NCBI GenBank assembly: GCA_003952965.2
Contig: CM025854.1
Span: 4,881,931-4,945,930 of the forward strand
DNA length: 64,000 nt
From: Morella rubra
Taxonomy: Eukaryota; Streptophyta; Magnoliopsida; Fagales; Myricaceae
Direction of reading: 5' to 3'
The translations under genes and the position numbers were made by a program. The notes under the pieces were generated by a model. The model did not search any database and had not been told where the DNA came from. It worked only from the letters and a program-made list of their open reading frames with translations. Numbering within the stretch: the stretch's first letter is position 1; every line of letters begins with the position of its first letter. Below, piece after piece: positions 48,117-59,736 of this stretch.

Positions 48117-49288
48117 ATGTACTCAGATTCGCAATCCTCCTCCTGCCGATCTGGAGTCTTCAAACGTGGAGTTGTCTCTAACTACAGCGGTGGTCAACAG
48201 CTCGACGGTGTGATCTGTGGCTGTGGTCATCCCGCACGCCTGAGGACTTCCCTGACAAATTTTAACTTGAGACGTTGATTTTATGGCTGTCCCATGTTCA
48301 GCTCTGTAAGTTCCAATCTCTTACTCTGTTTTGGGATTTGATTTGGCAAATAATTCTTAGTGCACCTAGCCCTGGATTGAAATTTGGTTGCTAGAGGAAT
48401 CTGTATGTAGCCACTAATGAAATATTTTACAATTACTTCGATAAATTGACATCTCAGTACAAGGTGCATTTGCTTGACGATATAATGAAGTGTGGGGAAA
48501 TAGAACTGAGAGGTAAAATTAGGCTTCTAAACAATAGACGGCCAGTTGAGTTCGATGGTTACATGAGAGTTACAGAGGATATTGAGGTCCTTTATAGGTC
48601 TAAGATATGCTGGAAACATGGCAATCACTTTCACGTGAGGAAAAGAAAAAAAGAGAGGAGGAAAAGGCATCTTGTTATTTTCCTTTATATGTTGTCCCCT
48701 TTTATTTCTGCTGTCTTAAAACTCTTAAAAGACATCTTATTATTTTCTTGGTAACATCTTAGGATGCATGTGCAGGGTGTCACATCTTAGGGTGTCGTGT
48801 TGGGTACAAATTTTAGTTTTTCTTTAAAGTTTATTGAGAGTAATTTGAATTCTTCAGAACATAATATATGTCCAATTTGAATTCTTGGGAATTTCATTAA
48901 TGATGGTGGCATTTTGAAGATCATATTTGCACATTGTGTAGATTTGCATATTTGTTTCACATATTCTGATGTAAGGTTAAGGATGCTGTGTCTTTTATTT
49001 GAACGAATTGTGTAGAAATTATTCTGATGCTTGGCAGTATTGTTTTTTTTTCAGAAGAGGCAGTCAGGTTGCAACTTCTTCCAATGGATTGATCTGCCAA
49101 CTTGTCTACGCGGAATGCAAGTTTTACCTCCAATGCTCAAGAAGATGAAGAAGTTGGAAGATGAAGCACACAAACATAAAGAGAAGGAGAAGCGCATGAC
49201 ATGTTATTTGGTTGGGTCGTGGGTAATAACTATTGGAACGTGTTTATGCATGTATAAGCTGTGGTCATCTGTGAATGGGTCTGTTTAA
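48117..49288 (+). pseudogene. GRF-type zinc-finger protein pseudogene, right arm
   Basis: Same locus as 16467-17634. ATG at 48117 (MYSDSQSSSCRSG), GRF half-finger CGCGHPARLRTS, an in-frame TGA at 48276-48278, then FYGCP. The 3' exon (about 49054-49288) has GCNFFQWID, the coiled-coil segment and a hydrophobic tail. The nonsense codon is identical in both arms, so it predates the duplication or reflects the one true sequence. Between the exons lies an open stretch (about 48393-48660) described in the findings. Family identity rests on the C-x-C...C...F-F-x-W pattern. Confidence 0.75.
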
Positions 49289-49808
49289 TGGGATTAAGTG
49301 TATATGGTCGTTGTAGGTTCTAGGACCATGCCCAGTTTGTATTTTGTGACAATGGACAAGCATGACAGCTTGATGGGTTTAAGGTTGTATTTCCAATGGT
49401 CTGTTTGTAATGTTTTGTGACCATGTATGGCAAAACAGTTTATTTAATTTGCGAATGCAATCTCTATGTTTATGTATGGTAAATAGTTAATAGCAGAACT
49501 GAATGTATGACAAATTTTCAATGGCAAAACAACTCCATGTAATGTTTTTCATCACATTCATTCCCTGTAAACCAAAACCCAGGTACTAAACTAACAGAAT
49601 TGATCAATGTGACCATTAATGCCACAAGTCATAACTGAAAATGAGGCCATTCATATGCAAATCCAAGTTTCCATAGAAGTATATGGCAGACACGGCCAAA
49701 ATGCTTACAACAAGCTGTTGAACATCCCTACCCAAATTGTAGGGACCATTAATTATATCATTTTCAAAAGACTATAAAGACCAACATTACAGCACTTCAA
49801 AAAACTAC
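49289..49808. other. Spacer between convergent GRF and MULE genes, right arm
   Basis: Mirror of 15947-16466; AT-rich trailer sequence with no further feature. Confidence 0.5.
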
Positions 49809-51486
49809 TCATTGAGTAGCTCGTGCTTTCTCGACGCCTTTAGCACGCCTACCTGTAACACGCTCTGGATGATCCCCATTAATAGTCCCTCGGGCTTGCT
49901 GCATTCATGAAAAATAGTAGTAAGTAAGTTATAACAACAAATCACGCAGTGTTTAAACCCACAAAGATGCACATTAGAATTAAAATTTGACATGTTTTCA
50001 TCTAGCATTATTGCACATCAAAATTACAATTTTACATGCTTTCCTTTAGCAATGGTCTACATTCCCTTCACTAGGTTGCCTTTCACACGAAATAATGAAG
50101 TTACAATTTGTTTACCTGACTTCCACGTGTCCTAGTTGCTGGTCCTGACTGGTCAGCTTGTGCAGATTGAGTCAAAGCATTTGTCCTCGTCTCAATGCCT
50201 CCTTGGTCCCCACTTGTAATATGTCTTGTACCGAATGTACCATCTCCATCCGCACACTGCATTTACACAATTTACCAACGGATAAAGTAGAAGAAACCAG
50301 CTTTACCAATGTATAATACAACCAATTAGATTTACCAATGCAAAATACAACTAACCACTGGAACCAACGTATAATACAACCAACTAGATTTTATACTACA
50401 ATTTATTAGATTCTTCCAAGCTCCCAGATTTTATACCTTCTTCTTTCTCTTGCTAGACGATGGCTGAGATGTCGCAGTCGTGCTTGCTCCATCCTGTATC
50501 ACGAAAAAATATTGATAACATTAGTTATACTATTTGGTCAATATCAAATTATATTAAAATAGGTTGAAAAACTTACGATTGTTGACTTTTTTTCTTTGTG
50601 TTTGGCTTCGGGAGATACTTTTGTTCCCCAGGCTTTGGTGGCAGCTTACATCTCCTGGCATTGTGACCAATTGCTCCACATCTCCCGCATTTTGTTATGT
50701 AACCACGCCTTGATACTCGACCCGGAGGAGGTGGCTCATCTTTGACCCTTCGCCTTAACATCCTTGGACATCCCGCCCTTACCCTCGCCTTTGGTGGAAG
50801 CGTAGGAGGGTCAACTTGTACATGTGGCCATGACTCTGGATCCGACAAAACTTGTATAGAAGCTTGATACGCCCGTCGGTATGCATCAAAGCGGTAACAA
50901 TTGTCCACAAACTCCTCTAGTTCTCTATGAGAGAAATATATGGCAGCCACGGCATGCGGACAAGGTATGCCATTCAATTGCCACCTACCGAAGGTACAAG
51001 TTCGATCGCTCATGTTTACCACCCTTCGTTCTTCAGTATGGTGGTCCACCTCAAACTCCACCCCATTCCCCCATCTGCATATGAAATGACAGTCAAGCTC
51101 CTTATTCTTCACTAGTTTTTCTTGGATCCGTGGGCATATGTCAAAGCTTGCCTCCTCAATCCCTAATCATTTCCCACGGAACCGATTCGTAATCATCCTT
51201 TTGATAATCTCCATCATACTCACAAGAGGCTTATCTCTTGCCTCCAGCATCTTCGTGTTGAAAGTTTCCGCTATGTTATATAGAAGCACATCGCTTTTAC
51301 AGTGTGTAGAAAAAGCGTGTCGGGTCCATGCCTACAAGAATTAGAACACCTTAATAGTTAATACCTTAGTTATTTAATCACTACATTCAGTTAGGAAACT
51401 AATAAGCAAAGAGTTTAGTCATTACCTTAGGATCTATCTTAGATAAATAGCGATGTGCTTCTTCGCTCAAAGCTTCCATTTCCTTT
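49809..51486 (-). pseudogene. MULE (MuDR-type) transposase 3' end, right arm
   Basis: Mirror of the left fragment. Here the SWIM finger (CTFGRWQLNGIPCPHAVAAI) and CCHC knuckle (CGRCGAIGHNARRC) lie in one uninterrupted 179-codon frame at 50573-51112, because the T-run that is short in the left arm is full length. A frame break with TGA upstream of it (about 51170) is shared. The 5' end, including the DDE catalytic domain, is replaced by the Sirevirus LTR at 51487. The small 3' exons end at the stop complement at 49809-49811. Confidence 0.85.
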
Positions 51487-52778
51487 TGTAAATTCTAGGA
51501 TTAAGGCAACCCAAGAGGGGGGTGAATTGGGTTTCAAAACTTTTTCGAAACTCACCCTTTAGAAAGTGTTTGCTAGCTATAAGTCTCACAAAGAGAAGTG
51601 ATTGCAATAAAAGATTGAACACAGAATATATATTGCAACTTAAATAGAGAAATAAAACTTAGAATAGAAACTAATAGCACAATGTAATGAGATAAGGGAA
51701 GAGAAGCAAACACAAGATTTTTAGGTGGTTCGGCAAACCCGCCTACATCCACCCCTCAAGCTCCTTTACCGAGCCTTGAGGTTTTTCCACTATGCTCCCT
51801 TCAACCAAGGGAGAGCCTTCCTTACACTTGAGCTTGAGAAACACCTCTTCAAGCCTCAAGAACGAGTTTGAGAACAAACCTCTCTAAACTCCTTCTTTTG
51901 ATGAACAAACCTCACCAAAAGGAAACAAGAGAATCACTCTCTTAATAGTGTATGGGATGAACAAAAATGCTCACTAAAACTCCCTTGATGGAGTAGATAT
52001 TACAATGAGAAATTTCTATCTCTTAAGCTTCACACAACAACAAGGATGTGAAAGTGTTGATTATCAACAAGGAATTTGTGGCTTTGATCACTCTTAGCAA
52101 AATGATTTAAGTTGTTCAGCAACTTTTAAAAGGCGTAGGAATGGCTTTATATAGGCCTCATAAGAAAAATAGCCGTTGGGAGTCGAGCTGTCAAAAAACT
52201 CTCGATGAACCGTCAACCGCTACATGAACCGGTCGACCGCTGCAGGTTAACGTTACACAACGGTCATAATGTCAGAAGTCAGAACGGCTCTTTTTTAACT
52301 TTTTCAAACCAATCGGTCGACCGCTATACCAAGCGGTCGAAGACCGGTCGACCGCTACATGAGCCGGTCGACCTCCTCAACTTAAGCACATGATCCGGTT
52401 GTTTTAAAAACACGATTTTGACCAACTTAAAATACCCAATTTTAAAGACTAACTTCCCATAAGTATATAAAAGGTTTGGGAGTTTGATTGGGATATTTTA
52501 AAGCCATTTAAAAACATTTTTAAATCTTCAAAACAAGAGGTAAAACATTTCATGCAAGTTTTGAAGAAATATGCAAGTGTGTGGTTCAAATCCTTGTTAA
52601 AGATGAAGACTTAGAGTTACAAAGATTACCCTAGCATCTTGAGTCTTCACTTTAAGAGCACTTCCATTGAAGGAGATGTTACTTGATCGCTTCGTGCTCA
52701 TTTTGGATCCGCTTTGCTTCACATCTCAATTACTTCTATTGTTATCATCAAAACATTGATTGTGACTAAAAGCCAACA
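51487..52778 (-). repeat. 3' LTR of the full-length Sirevirus
   Basis: 1292 bp, TG...CA ends. The TATA complement TTATATAG is at about 52147-52154. Four GTCGAC cores (52232, 52316, 52347, 52367) lie upstream of it in element orientation. Around 52060-52105 the sequence is rearranged or deleted relative to both the left-arm LTR and the 5' LTR, which agree with each other. Confidence 0.9.
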
Positions 52779-53040
52779 ATCTCCCCCTTTTTGATGATGA
52801 CAATAAATTAATTGATCTTCCTTTTGTTGATCTTGTCTCCCCCTATCTTTTGTACTTTGATGTGGGGTTGTAAACATTTTAATACCTCAATGACAAAATG
52901 TTAGCATATAATATGAATGAGATTGCGTATGAATAATAAAGAACTTTCATATCATAGAAGCCGTACATCAAAGTTGCAAAGGGGTGCAAAGATACAAAAA
53001 GAGAGACTATTCTATTCTCTCCCCTTTGTCATCATAAAAA
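52779..53040 (-). other. Polypurine tracts of the full-length Sirevirus
   Basis: Pyrimidine tracts on the + strand (ATCTCCCCCTTTTTG at 52778, TCTCCCCCTATC at about 52836, TCTCTCCCCTTTGTC at about 53017) are the complements of three PPTs. The first directly abuts the LTR. Confidence 0.75.
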
Positions 53041-53128
53041 GGAAGTACATAAGCAAAGAAAAAAAATACATAAGCAAAGAAAAGAAAGAAAAATACAAAA
53101 TACAGATGAAATGCATATGCAATGAAAA

Positions 53129-54322
53129 TCATGGAGGAGGAAAGCGGGCCATAAAAGTCCTCATCTCTGCAAAGAACTGCCTCTGCTCCTCTTGCATAGA
53201 AGTAAAACTGTCTTGAATGAACTTGTTCTGTGCCTCATGCATAGCAAGCATCCTCGCCTCGAAAGCAGTGAATCGAGTATCAGAGGAAGAGGGAAGGTCG
53301 GAATCTCTGGTAGGGGAAGGAATAATGGGAGGATCAGCAGCCAAATCAGCATCTACATCAAACTCCATCGCCTCAGCATCTATCTCCTCACCCTCAGGCT
53401 CATCCTCAGCCTCAGCCACAGCATCACCTTCATCCTCATCACTATCCTGACGCTTCGGCACCCAAGTATTTCTGGAAGTCCTTCTATAACCCATCCGGGT
53501 TAGGACCGTAGCGTCAAAGTGTTCACACTTGGTCAAAGAGTCTCGCTCGCGAGAACTGAGTGCAACCCCAAAATATCGAAATATCTTGGTAAACAGCAAG
53601 CCATATGGAAGATTCTTTTTAGACTCACATGCTGCTTCCATATGTTTGAGCATAATATAAGGAAGGTTGAACTTTCTCTCTTTCAGAAGTCGCTCAATCA
53701 CGAAGACATCCATAAAAGTCACCTCCTCTCGGTGCCCACCCTGAGGAATCAGGTTATGGGTGCAGATCAAATGAAATAACCTCGAACATATGGATAGTTG
53801 GTTGGCATGGATCTTCCTAGGTACATCTTCTGCCACACCATTACCTAGAGGTAAACTAGGGCTTCTCCATAATCAAAGCCCTTACACATGGGCCAAGTTT
53901 TAAACTCATAGGCCCGAATCCCGACATGTGGGATACCCAAAATATCTCCTAGAATAACTTCATTTAAAATAATTTCCGTCCTCCAACCGTACTCTTCACG
54001 GTAAATAAACCTCCAGCTTCCCACCCTACAGTCAAATTAGCAAAGAAAAGCCTAACATATTTGGGAAACACTTCGGTACCCATATCCAATAAATTTCTCC
54101 AACCCTGCTTCACAAATGGACGCTCAATTTCAAATTCCGAAAGTGACTTTACATCCACTTTCCTTCCCAACATGACTTTTCTCTTTGAAAAGTCATTGTA
54201 ATACTTCTCAGCACATTCAGGATTATGAAAAAATAATCAGGCTCACCCGTTTGATCCGCTGAAGAACGAGAGGAACCAGCGCGCTCATTTCCAACCATGG
54301 CAGCATGCTTTGTCCTTGGCAT
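53129..54322 (-). pseudogene. Sirevirus extra 3' ORF, right arm
   Basis: Second copy of the 3' ORF; ATG at 54322, TGA at 53129. The C-terminal 200 codons, up to the acidic stretch and FFAEMRTFMARFPPP, are open in one frame (53129-53836). Breaks remain at a T-run near 54230 and at about 53975-53985 (after FTVKSTV); the latter has different base counts in the two arms. No membrane span or signal peptide is visible. Possible role in the element is unknown. Confidence 0.7.
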
Positions 54323-54577
54323 GATGATTGAGAGTGAGAAAATGAGAGGAAAAGGGCTGAAATGTGGAAATCTAGGGTTAGGGTTTCAAAGGGGGCCGAA
54401 ATCCCTAATAGGTGAATGCTTGATGGATTTTGAGGTGAATCCACACAAAAAGTGAGGGTTTTGGCCGAATTTGATGGGCTAAAATGATTGGGATGGATTA
54501 TAGGATAGATTATGGTGTTTTGAGAGGGATTTGAGAGGGTTTGAGAGAGGAGAAGCGGTTCACGTGAGAAGAGGGTG

Positions 54578-54790
54578 CGGTCGACCAAAATGTGAACTGA
54601 AGTATATATAGGCTCGACGAGGCGGTCGACCGCTTGGTGTAGCGGTTGATGTCCATCGACTGCTTGGTAGAACAAGTTCTACTGACCGGTCGACTGCTAG
54701 GTATAGCGGTTGATGACCATCGACCGCTTGGTAGAACAAGTTCTACTAACCGGTCGACCGCTTCGTGTAGCGGTTCCACATGGTCGACCG
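54578..54790 (-). promoter_or_regulatory. Internal GTCGAC-palindrome array with TATA box, right arm
   Basis: Five GTCGAC cores (54580, 54625, 54689, 54753, 54783) with TATATATA at 54603-54610, oriented towards the 3' ORF start at 54322. Same structure as 10971-11180. Promoter function is inferred from its likeness to the LTR U3. Confidence 0.6.
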
Positions 54791-54950
54791 CTACAGAGAA
54801 CAACCTTTGAAAAAATAAGCTTTTAGTGCCCAAAATGAAATGGAATGATGTATTTGATGAATGTCAAACATGTAACAATATATAAGGACATTCTAAACAT
54901 GTTTAAAACATCAAAACAATGAAAATCCATGGAAATCAATAAAAGACATA

Positions 54951-56683
54951 TCAAAGAGCATTTGCATTTAAAAACCCAATTTCTCGTCTAAGATCACGAA
55001 ATCGGTCATTACTCAAGGGTTTTGTGAAAATATCAGCTAGTTGATGCTCAGTACCAATGAAATCAAGTGAGATGTCACCTTTTTGAATATGATCTCTTAG
55101 AAAATGATGTCTCACTTCAATGTGTTTAGTCCTTGAGTGTTGGATGGGATTCTTGGACAAGTTGATAGCACTAGTGTTATCACATTTGATGGGTATATTC
55201 TCAAATTCCAGTCCAAAATCTTTGAGAGTTTGTTTCATCCACAACACTTGAGCACAACAACTACCTGCCGCTATGTATTCCGCTTCGGTTGTTGATAAAG
55301 CAACCGAGTTTTGTTTCTTGCTACTCCAAGAAACTAAAGATGATCCTAGGAAATGACAAGTACCACTAGTACTTTTTCTCTCGACTTTGCACCCAGCAAA
55401 GTCGGCATCGGAATAGCTTACTAGGTTCATGTGAGTGTCTCTAGGATACCAAAGTCCTAGGTCAATAGTACCCAAAAGATATCGAAAAATTCTTTTTACG
55501 GCACAAAAATGAGATTCTTTAGGACATGCTTGGAATCTAGCACATAAACACACACTAAACATAATATCCGGCCTACTAGCCGTCAAATAGAGGAGAGCTC
55601 CAATCATACCTCTATATTTGGTGATGTCCACCTTTTTACCTTTTTCATCCGCATCAAGCTTTAGCGATGTGCTCATTGGTGTTTCCGCCACTTTCAAGTT
55701 CTCCATTCCAAAGCGTTTGAGTAGATCCTTTATATACTTTGCTTGGTTTATGAAGATTCCTTCTTTGGATTGCTTGATTTGTAGTCCAAGAAAGAAGTTA
55801 AGCTCACCCATCATACTCATCTCAAACTCTTCATGCATAAATTTGGAAAATTCTTGACAAAGAGAATCATTAGTAGCACCGAATATGATGTCATCCACAT
55901 AAATTTGCACAATTATAATATCATTGTTTTTGGACTTGGTGAAAAGTGTTGTGTCAACTTTACCCATGGAAAAACCTTTTTCAACAAGGAAAGTTTTAAG
56001 TCTATCATACCAAGCTCTAGGAGCTTGCTTTAGTCCATACAAAGCCTTTTTTAATTTGAAAACAAACTTTGGATAAGCTTCATTTTGAAAACCTTGTGGT
56101 TGTTCTACATAGACTTCTTCCATGATAAATCCATTCAAGAAAGCACTTTTCACATCCATTTGATAAAGCATAAAATTTTTATAACAAGCAAAGGCCAAAA
56201 GCATTCTAATTGATTCCAAACGTGCTACGGGTGCATATGTTTCATCATAATCAATTCCTTCTTCTTGATTATAGCCCTTAGCAACCAACCTAGCTTTGTT
56301 TCTAACAATAGTACCGTGCTCATCAACCTTGTTCCTAAAGACCCATTTTGTGCCAATAATGGTTTGATCCTTGGGTCTAGGGACAAGTTCCCAAACTTGA
56401 TTTCTCTCAAATTGGTTTAACTCTTCTTGCATTGCCAAAATCCAACTTTCGTCGTTTTCGGCTTCAAGAAAAGTTTTTGGTTCAATTTGAGACACAAATG
56501 CAAGATGATTACAAATATTTCTAAGTGAAGCTCTAGTTTTAGTTCCATGAGAGGGATCACCAATAATTAACTCTTGAGGGTGACTAGTAGCATACCTCCA
56601 TTCTTTAGGGAGTTCTTGTGAAGTACCTTCTCCTTGCAATGGTTGAATAATTTCTTCACTTGGCGATTGAGCTTCCTTGTTTG
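54951..56683 (-). pseudogene. Sirevirus reverse transcriptase and RNase H
   Basis: A long open frame (562 codons from 56639). RT landmarks: [43 protein letters not shown] and the YVDDI catalytic motif. RNase H landmarks: [25 protein letters not shown]. It ends [20 protein letters not shown] near the TGA at 54951. A frameshift at about 56683 separates it from integrase, so the polyprotein is interrupted. The enzyme region itself looks undamaged. Confidence 0.9.
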
Positions 56684-58050
56684 AGTGGGGTTATCCTTGA
56701 TCTCAAGTTCTTCCATCTCCCCTTCAATATCTTCAATGTCTACACTTGCATTTTTCTCAAACGGACCATTAGTTTCGTCAAAAGTGATATGCATTGATTC
56801 TTCAACACAAAGAGTCCTTTTGTTATAAACTCTATAAGCTTTACTCGAATTAGAGTATCCAAGGAAAATTCCAACATCGGTTTTAGAATCAAATTTTCCA
56901 AGGTTGTCTTTGGTATTTAAAATGAAGCATTTACAACCAAAAACTTTGAAATAATGGATGTTGGGTTTTCTATCTTTCCAAAGCTCATAAGGAGTTTTCT
57001 TCAAAGTGGGTCTCATAGAAACTCTATTCAAAACATAGCAAGATGTGTTGACGGCCTCGGCCCAAAAATATTTTGGTAACTTATTTTCATTTAAAATAGT
57101 TCTTGCCATCTCTTGAATAGTTCTATTCTTTCTCTCAACAACTCCATTTTGTTGAGGAGTTCTAGGTGTTGAAAAATTATGCTCATAACCATTCATGCTA
57201 CAAAAAGATTCAAACTTCTCATTTACGAATTCACCACCATGGTCACTTCTAATGGCCACAATGGTGTATCCTTTTGCATTTTGCACCCTTTTTGAGAATT
57301 TAATGAACTCATGAATGGCTTCATCTTTTGAAGTTAAAAACAAAATCCAAGTAAACCTAGAGTAGTCATCCACAATTACAAAGGCATAGACTTTCCACCA
57401 AGACTTTGAATTCTTGATGGACCAAATAAATCCAAATGAAGTAATTGTAGAGGTCTACTAGTTGAAATGAAGTTTTTGGATTTAAAAGAGGTTTTCACTT
57501 GTTTTCCCATTTGACAAGCTTCACAAACTTGGTCTTTTTCAAAATTCAATTTAGGTAGCCCATTCACAAGATCATGCTTAGAGATTTTCAAAATTTGATG
57601 CATGCTTGCATGACCCAATCTTCTATGCCATAGCCAACTATCATTTACATTGACCACAAGACAATTATCCACACAAGCATTTTGATCAATGTCAATCTTG
57701 TACACATTTGAGTTCCTATGGCCAATAAACAATAATTTTCCATCTATGACATTTTCAATAAGGCATCGAGAAGATTCAAATATAACTCTATAACCTTTAT
57801 CACAAAGTTGACTAATACTAAGCAAGTTATGCTTCAATTTATCAACCAATAGGACATTTTCAATTAAAGGAAGAGAGTTACCACCAATATTACCTATACC
57901 AATGATTTTCCCTTTGGAGTTGTCGCCAAATGTTACATTTCCACCTTTGATGGTTGATAGGCTTGAGAATCTTGATGGGTCACCGGTCATGTGTCTTGAA
58001 CAACCACTATCCAAGAACCAACTATTGCATTTCTTTTTCCTTGAATCCTA
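56684..58050 (-). pseudogene. Sirevirus protease and integrase
   Basis: The protease active site is LDSGCSRHMTGD near 58014. The GAG-pre-integrase/zinc region follows (HRRLGHASMHQ...CEACQMGK), then the integrase core with HLDLFGP, DDYSRFTW, SDHGGEF and TPQQNGVVERKNR, and the C-terminal copia segment KVFGCKCFIL...FLGYSNSSKAYRVYN. A one-base deletion at about 57388 shifts the frame between HLDLFGP and DDYSRF. Another shift near 56683 leads into RT, and a stop plus shift at about 58035-58060 separates it from gag. Confidence 0.88.
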
Positions 58051-58060
58051 CAAAACAAAA

Positions 58061-59682
58061 TCAAGATGAAACTTTTGGTACCCAAATCTTTTTGGGTCCA
58101 TTTGGGTTAGCAATAGTTCCCTTTGGAACCCATATCTTTCTAAGAGCTTTGCATCCAAGTTTCTTGAGAGGACAATCAAATATTAGATGTCCATTCTTGT
58201 TGCAAAAGTTACAAGTATGAAGAGATTCATTTGAGGATTTAGCTTTGACAAAGAAGTTTTTGAAATACTTTTCATTTTTATGAGGCTTGTAGCCTAATCC
58301 ACTTTTGTCAAAAACACATCTTTGATGGTTTAGAATGTTCTCCAAAGCTTTGCTTCCTTGAGTGAATTTTTCAAGAATAGTGTTTTGACGAGTAACCTTG
58401 TCTTTGAAAGCTTTGTTCTCAATTTCTAAAGTTGAAACTTTTAGTTTCAATTCCTCATTCTCTAGCTTCAAATTTCCTTGTTCATTATTTAAGGAATCAA
58501 GGTTACTTGTAGCTAGTGAATGCTTCTTTTTCAAAACATTGTAAGCTTTTCAAACGTAATGTATAACTCATCAAAAGCATTTTCTAATTCATCATATGAA
58601 GGTTTTGAATCTTCAAGATCCGAGAAATATACCTCATCATCTTCTAGAGCCATGAAGCACATGTTTGCGATTTCTCCCTCATTTTCTTCATCGGAGGAGC
58701 TTGAATCACTATCTTCCCAAGTAGCTTTCATAGCTTTCTTTTTGTATTTGAGAAGTGGACAATCCGCCTTAATGTGACCGGGTTTCTTGCACTTGTAGCA
58801 AGTGATGTGGTCCTTCTTGTTATCCATCTTTGGGTATTCCTTCTTTGGCTCTTCTCTCTTGAAATCTTTGAAGTTCTTCCTTCCTTGCTTTCTCTTGAGG
58901 AAGTTTCTAAAATTCCTTGTCATGAGAGCAATATCCTCATCTCCACTATCATCATTATCTTCTTCAATCTCAACTACGGAGGATTTCAAGGCTATGCTTC
59001 TTCTTTTTGAACTTTCCTCCTCATGTCCCTTCATGGTGATTTCGTGAGTCATAAGGGATCCAACAAGCTCTTCCAAAGGCAATTTGGTAAGGTCCTTTGC
59101 TTCTTGAATAGCGGTGACCTTGGCTTCCCAAGTCTTTGGTAGTGATCTAAGAACTTTTCTCACCAAATCGGAGTTAGTGTACATTTTTCCAAGAGCATTT
59201 AAATCATTTACAATATTAGTAAATCTAGTAAGCATGTCACCAATGTTTTCTTCCGGTTTCATTTTAAACAATTCATAGCTATGAACTAGCATGCTTATCT
59301 TAGATTCTTTCACTTGGTTTGTACCTTCATGAGTGATTTCTAAAGAATGCCAAATTTCTTTTGCACTAACACAAGTAGATATTCTATTGAATTCACTTCT
59401 ATCTAAAGCACAATAAAGAATGTTCATAGCTCTAGCATTCATAGAAATTTTCTTCTTGTCTTCATCGGTATACTCAACCACGGGCTTAGAGACAATTGTC
59501 TCACCTACGGCTTTCATAGGGTAGTGAGGTCCATTTAAAATACAAAGCCATAGATCAAAGTCAATGGATTGAAAATAGATTTTCATCCTTGCTTTCCAAT
59601 AGGAGTAATCACTTCCATTGAAGGAAGGAGGTCTAGATGTTGAGAGTCCCTCAACATGAGAGTTGTTGCTTGAAGTTGCCAT
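58061..59682 (-). pseudogene. Sirevirus Gag with two zinc knuckles
   Basis: ATG at 59682 opens a 383-codon frame with the copia Gag fold (FNGSDYSYWKARMKIYFQS, LDRSEFNRISTCVSAKEIWH) and a CCHC knuckle CYKCKKPGHIKADC at about residues 295-308. The frame shifts at about 58535 into a second one with a coiled-coil-like stretch (NEELKLKVSTLEIENKAFKD), a second knuckle CNFCNKNGHLIFDC and WVPKG repeats. Gag would form the virus-like particle. The shift could be a mutation or a consensus error. Confidence 0.88.
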
Positions 59683-59720
59683 TCTAACTCAAGATTGTTA
59701 AATCTTGTAAAGAGAGCACC

Positions 59721-59734
59721 AAGCTCTGATACCA
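59721..59734 (-). other. Primer binding site (initiator tRNA-Met)
   Basis: On the minus strand, TGGTATCAGAGCTT starts two bases inside the 5' LTR end. It is complementary to the 3' end of plant initiator tRNA-Met, as usual for copia elements. Confidence 0.9.
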
Positions 59735-59736
59735 AT

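Larger units (their letters stand above)
32927..55859 (-). repeat. Right arm of the giant inverted repeat
   Basis: Reverse complement of 9902-32829. Same content in mirror order: LETM1, MULE end, GRF pseudogene, MULE transposase end, Sirevirus LTR, 3' ORF and RNase H. The outer limit is not the end of homology but the point where the left arm runs into its N gap, inside RT. To the right the Sirevirus continues uninterrupted. Confidence 0.97.

Noticed and set aside
53129..54322. Retroviral envelope gene
   Set aside because: It occupies the env-like position only. There is no signal peptide, membrane span, cleavage site or glycosylation-rich ectodomain.
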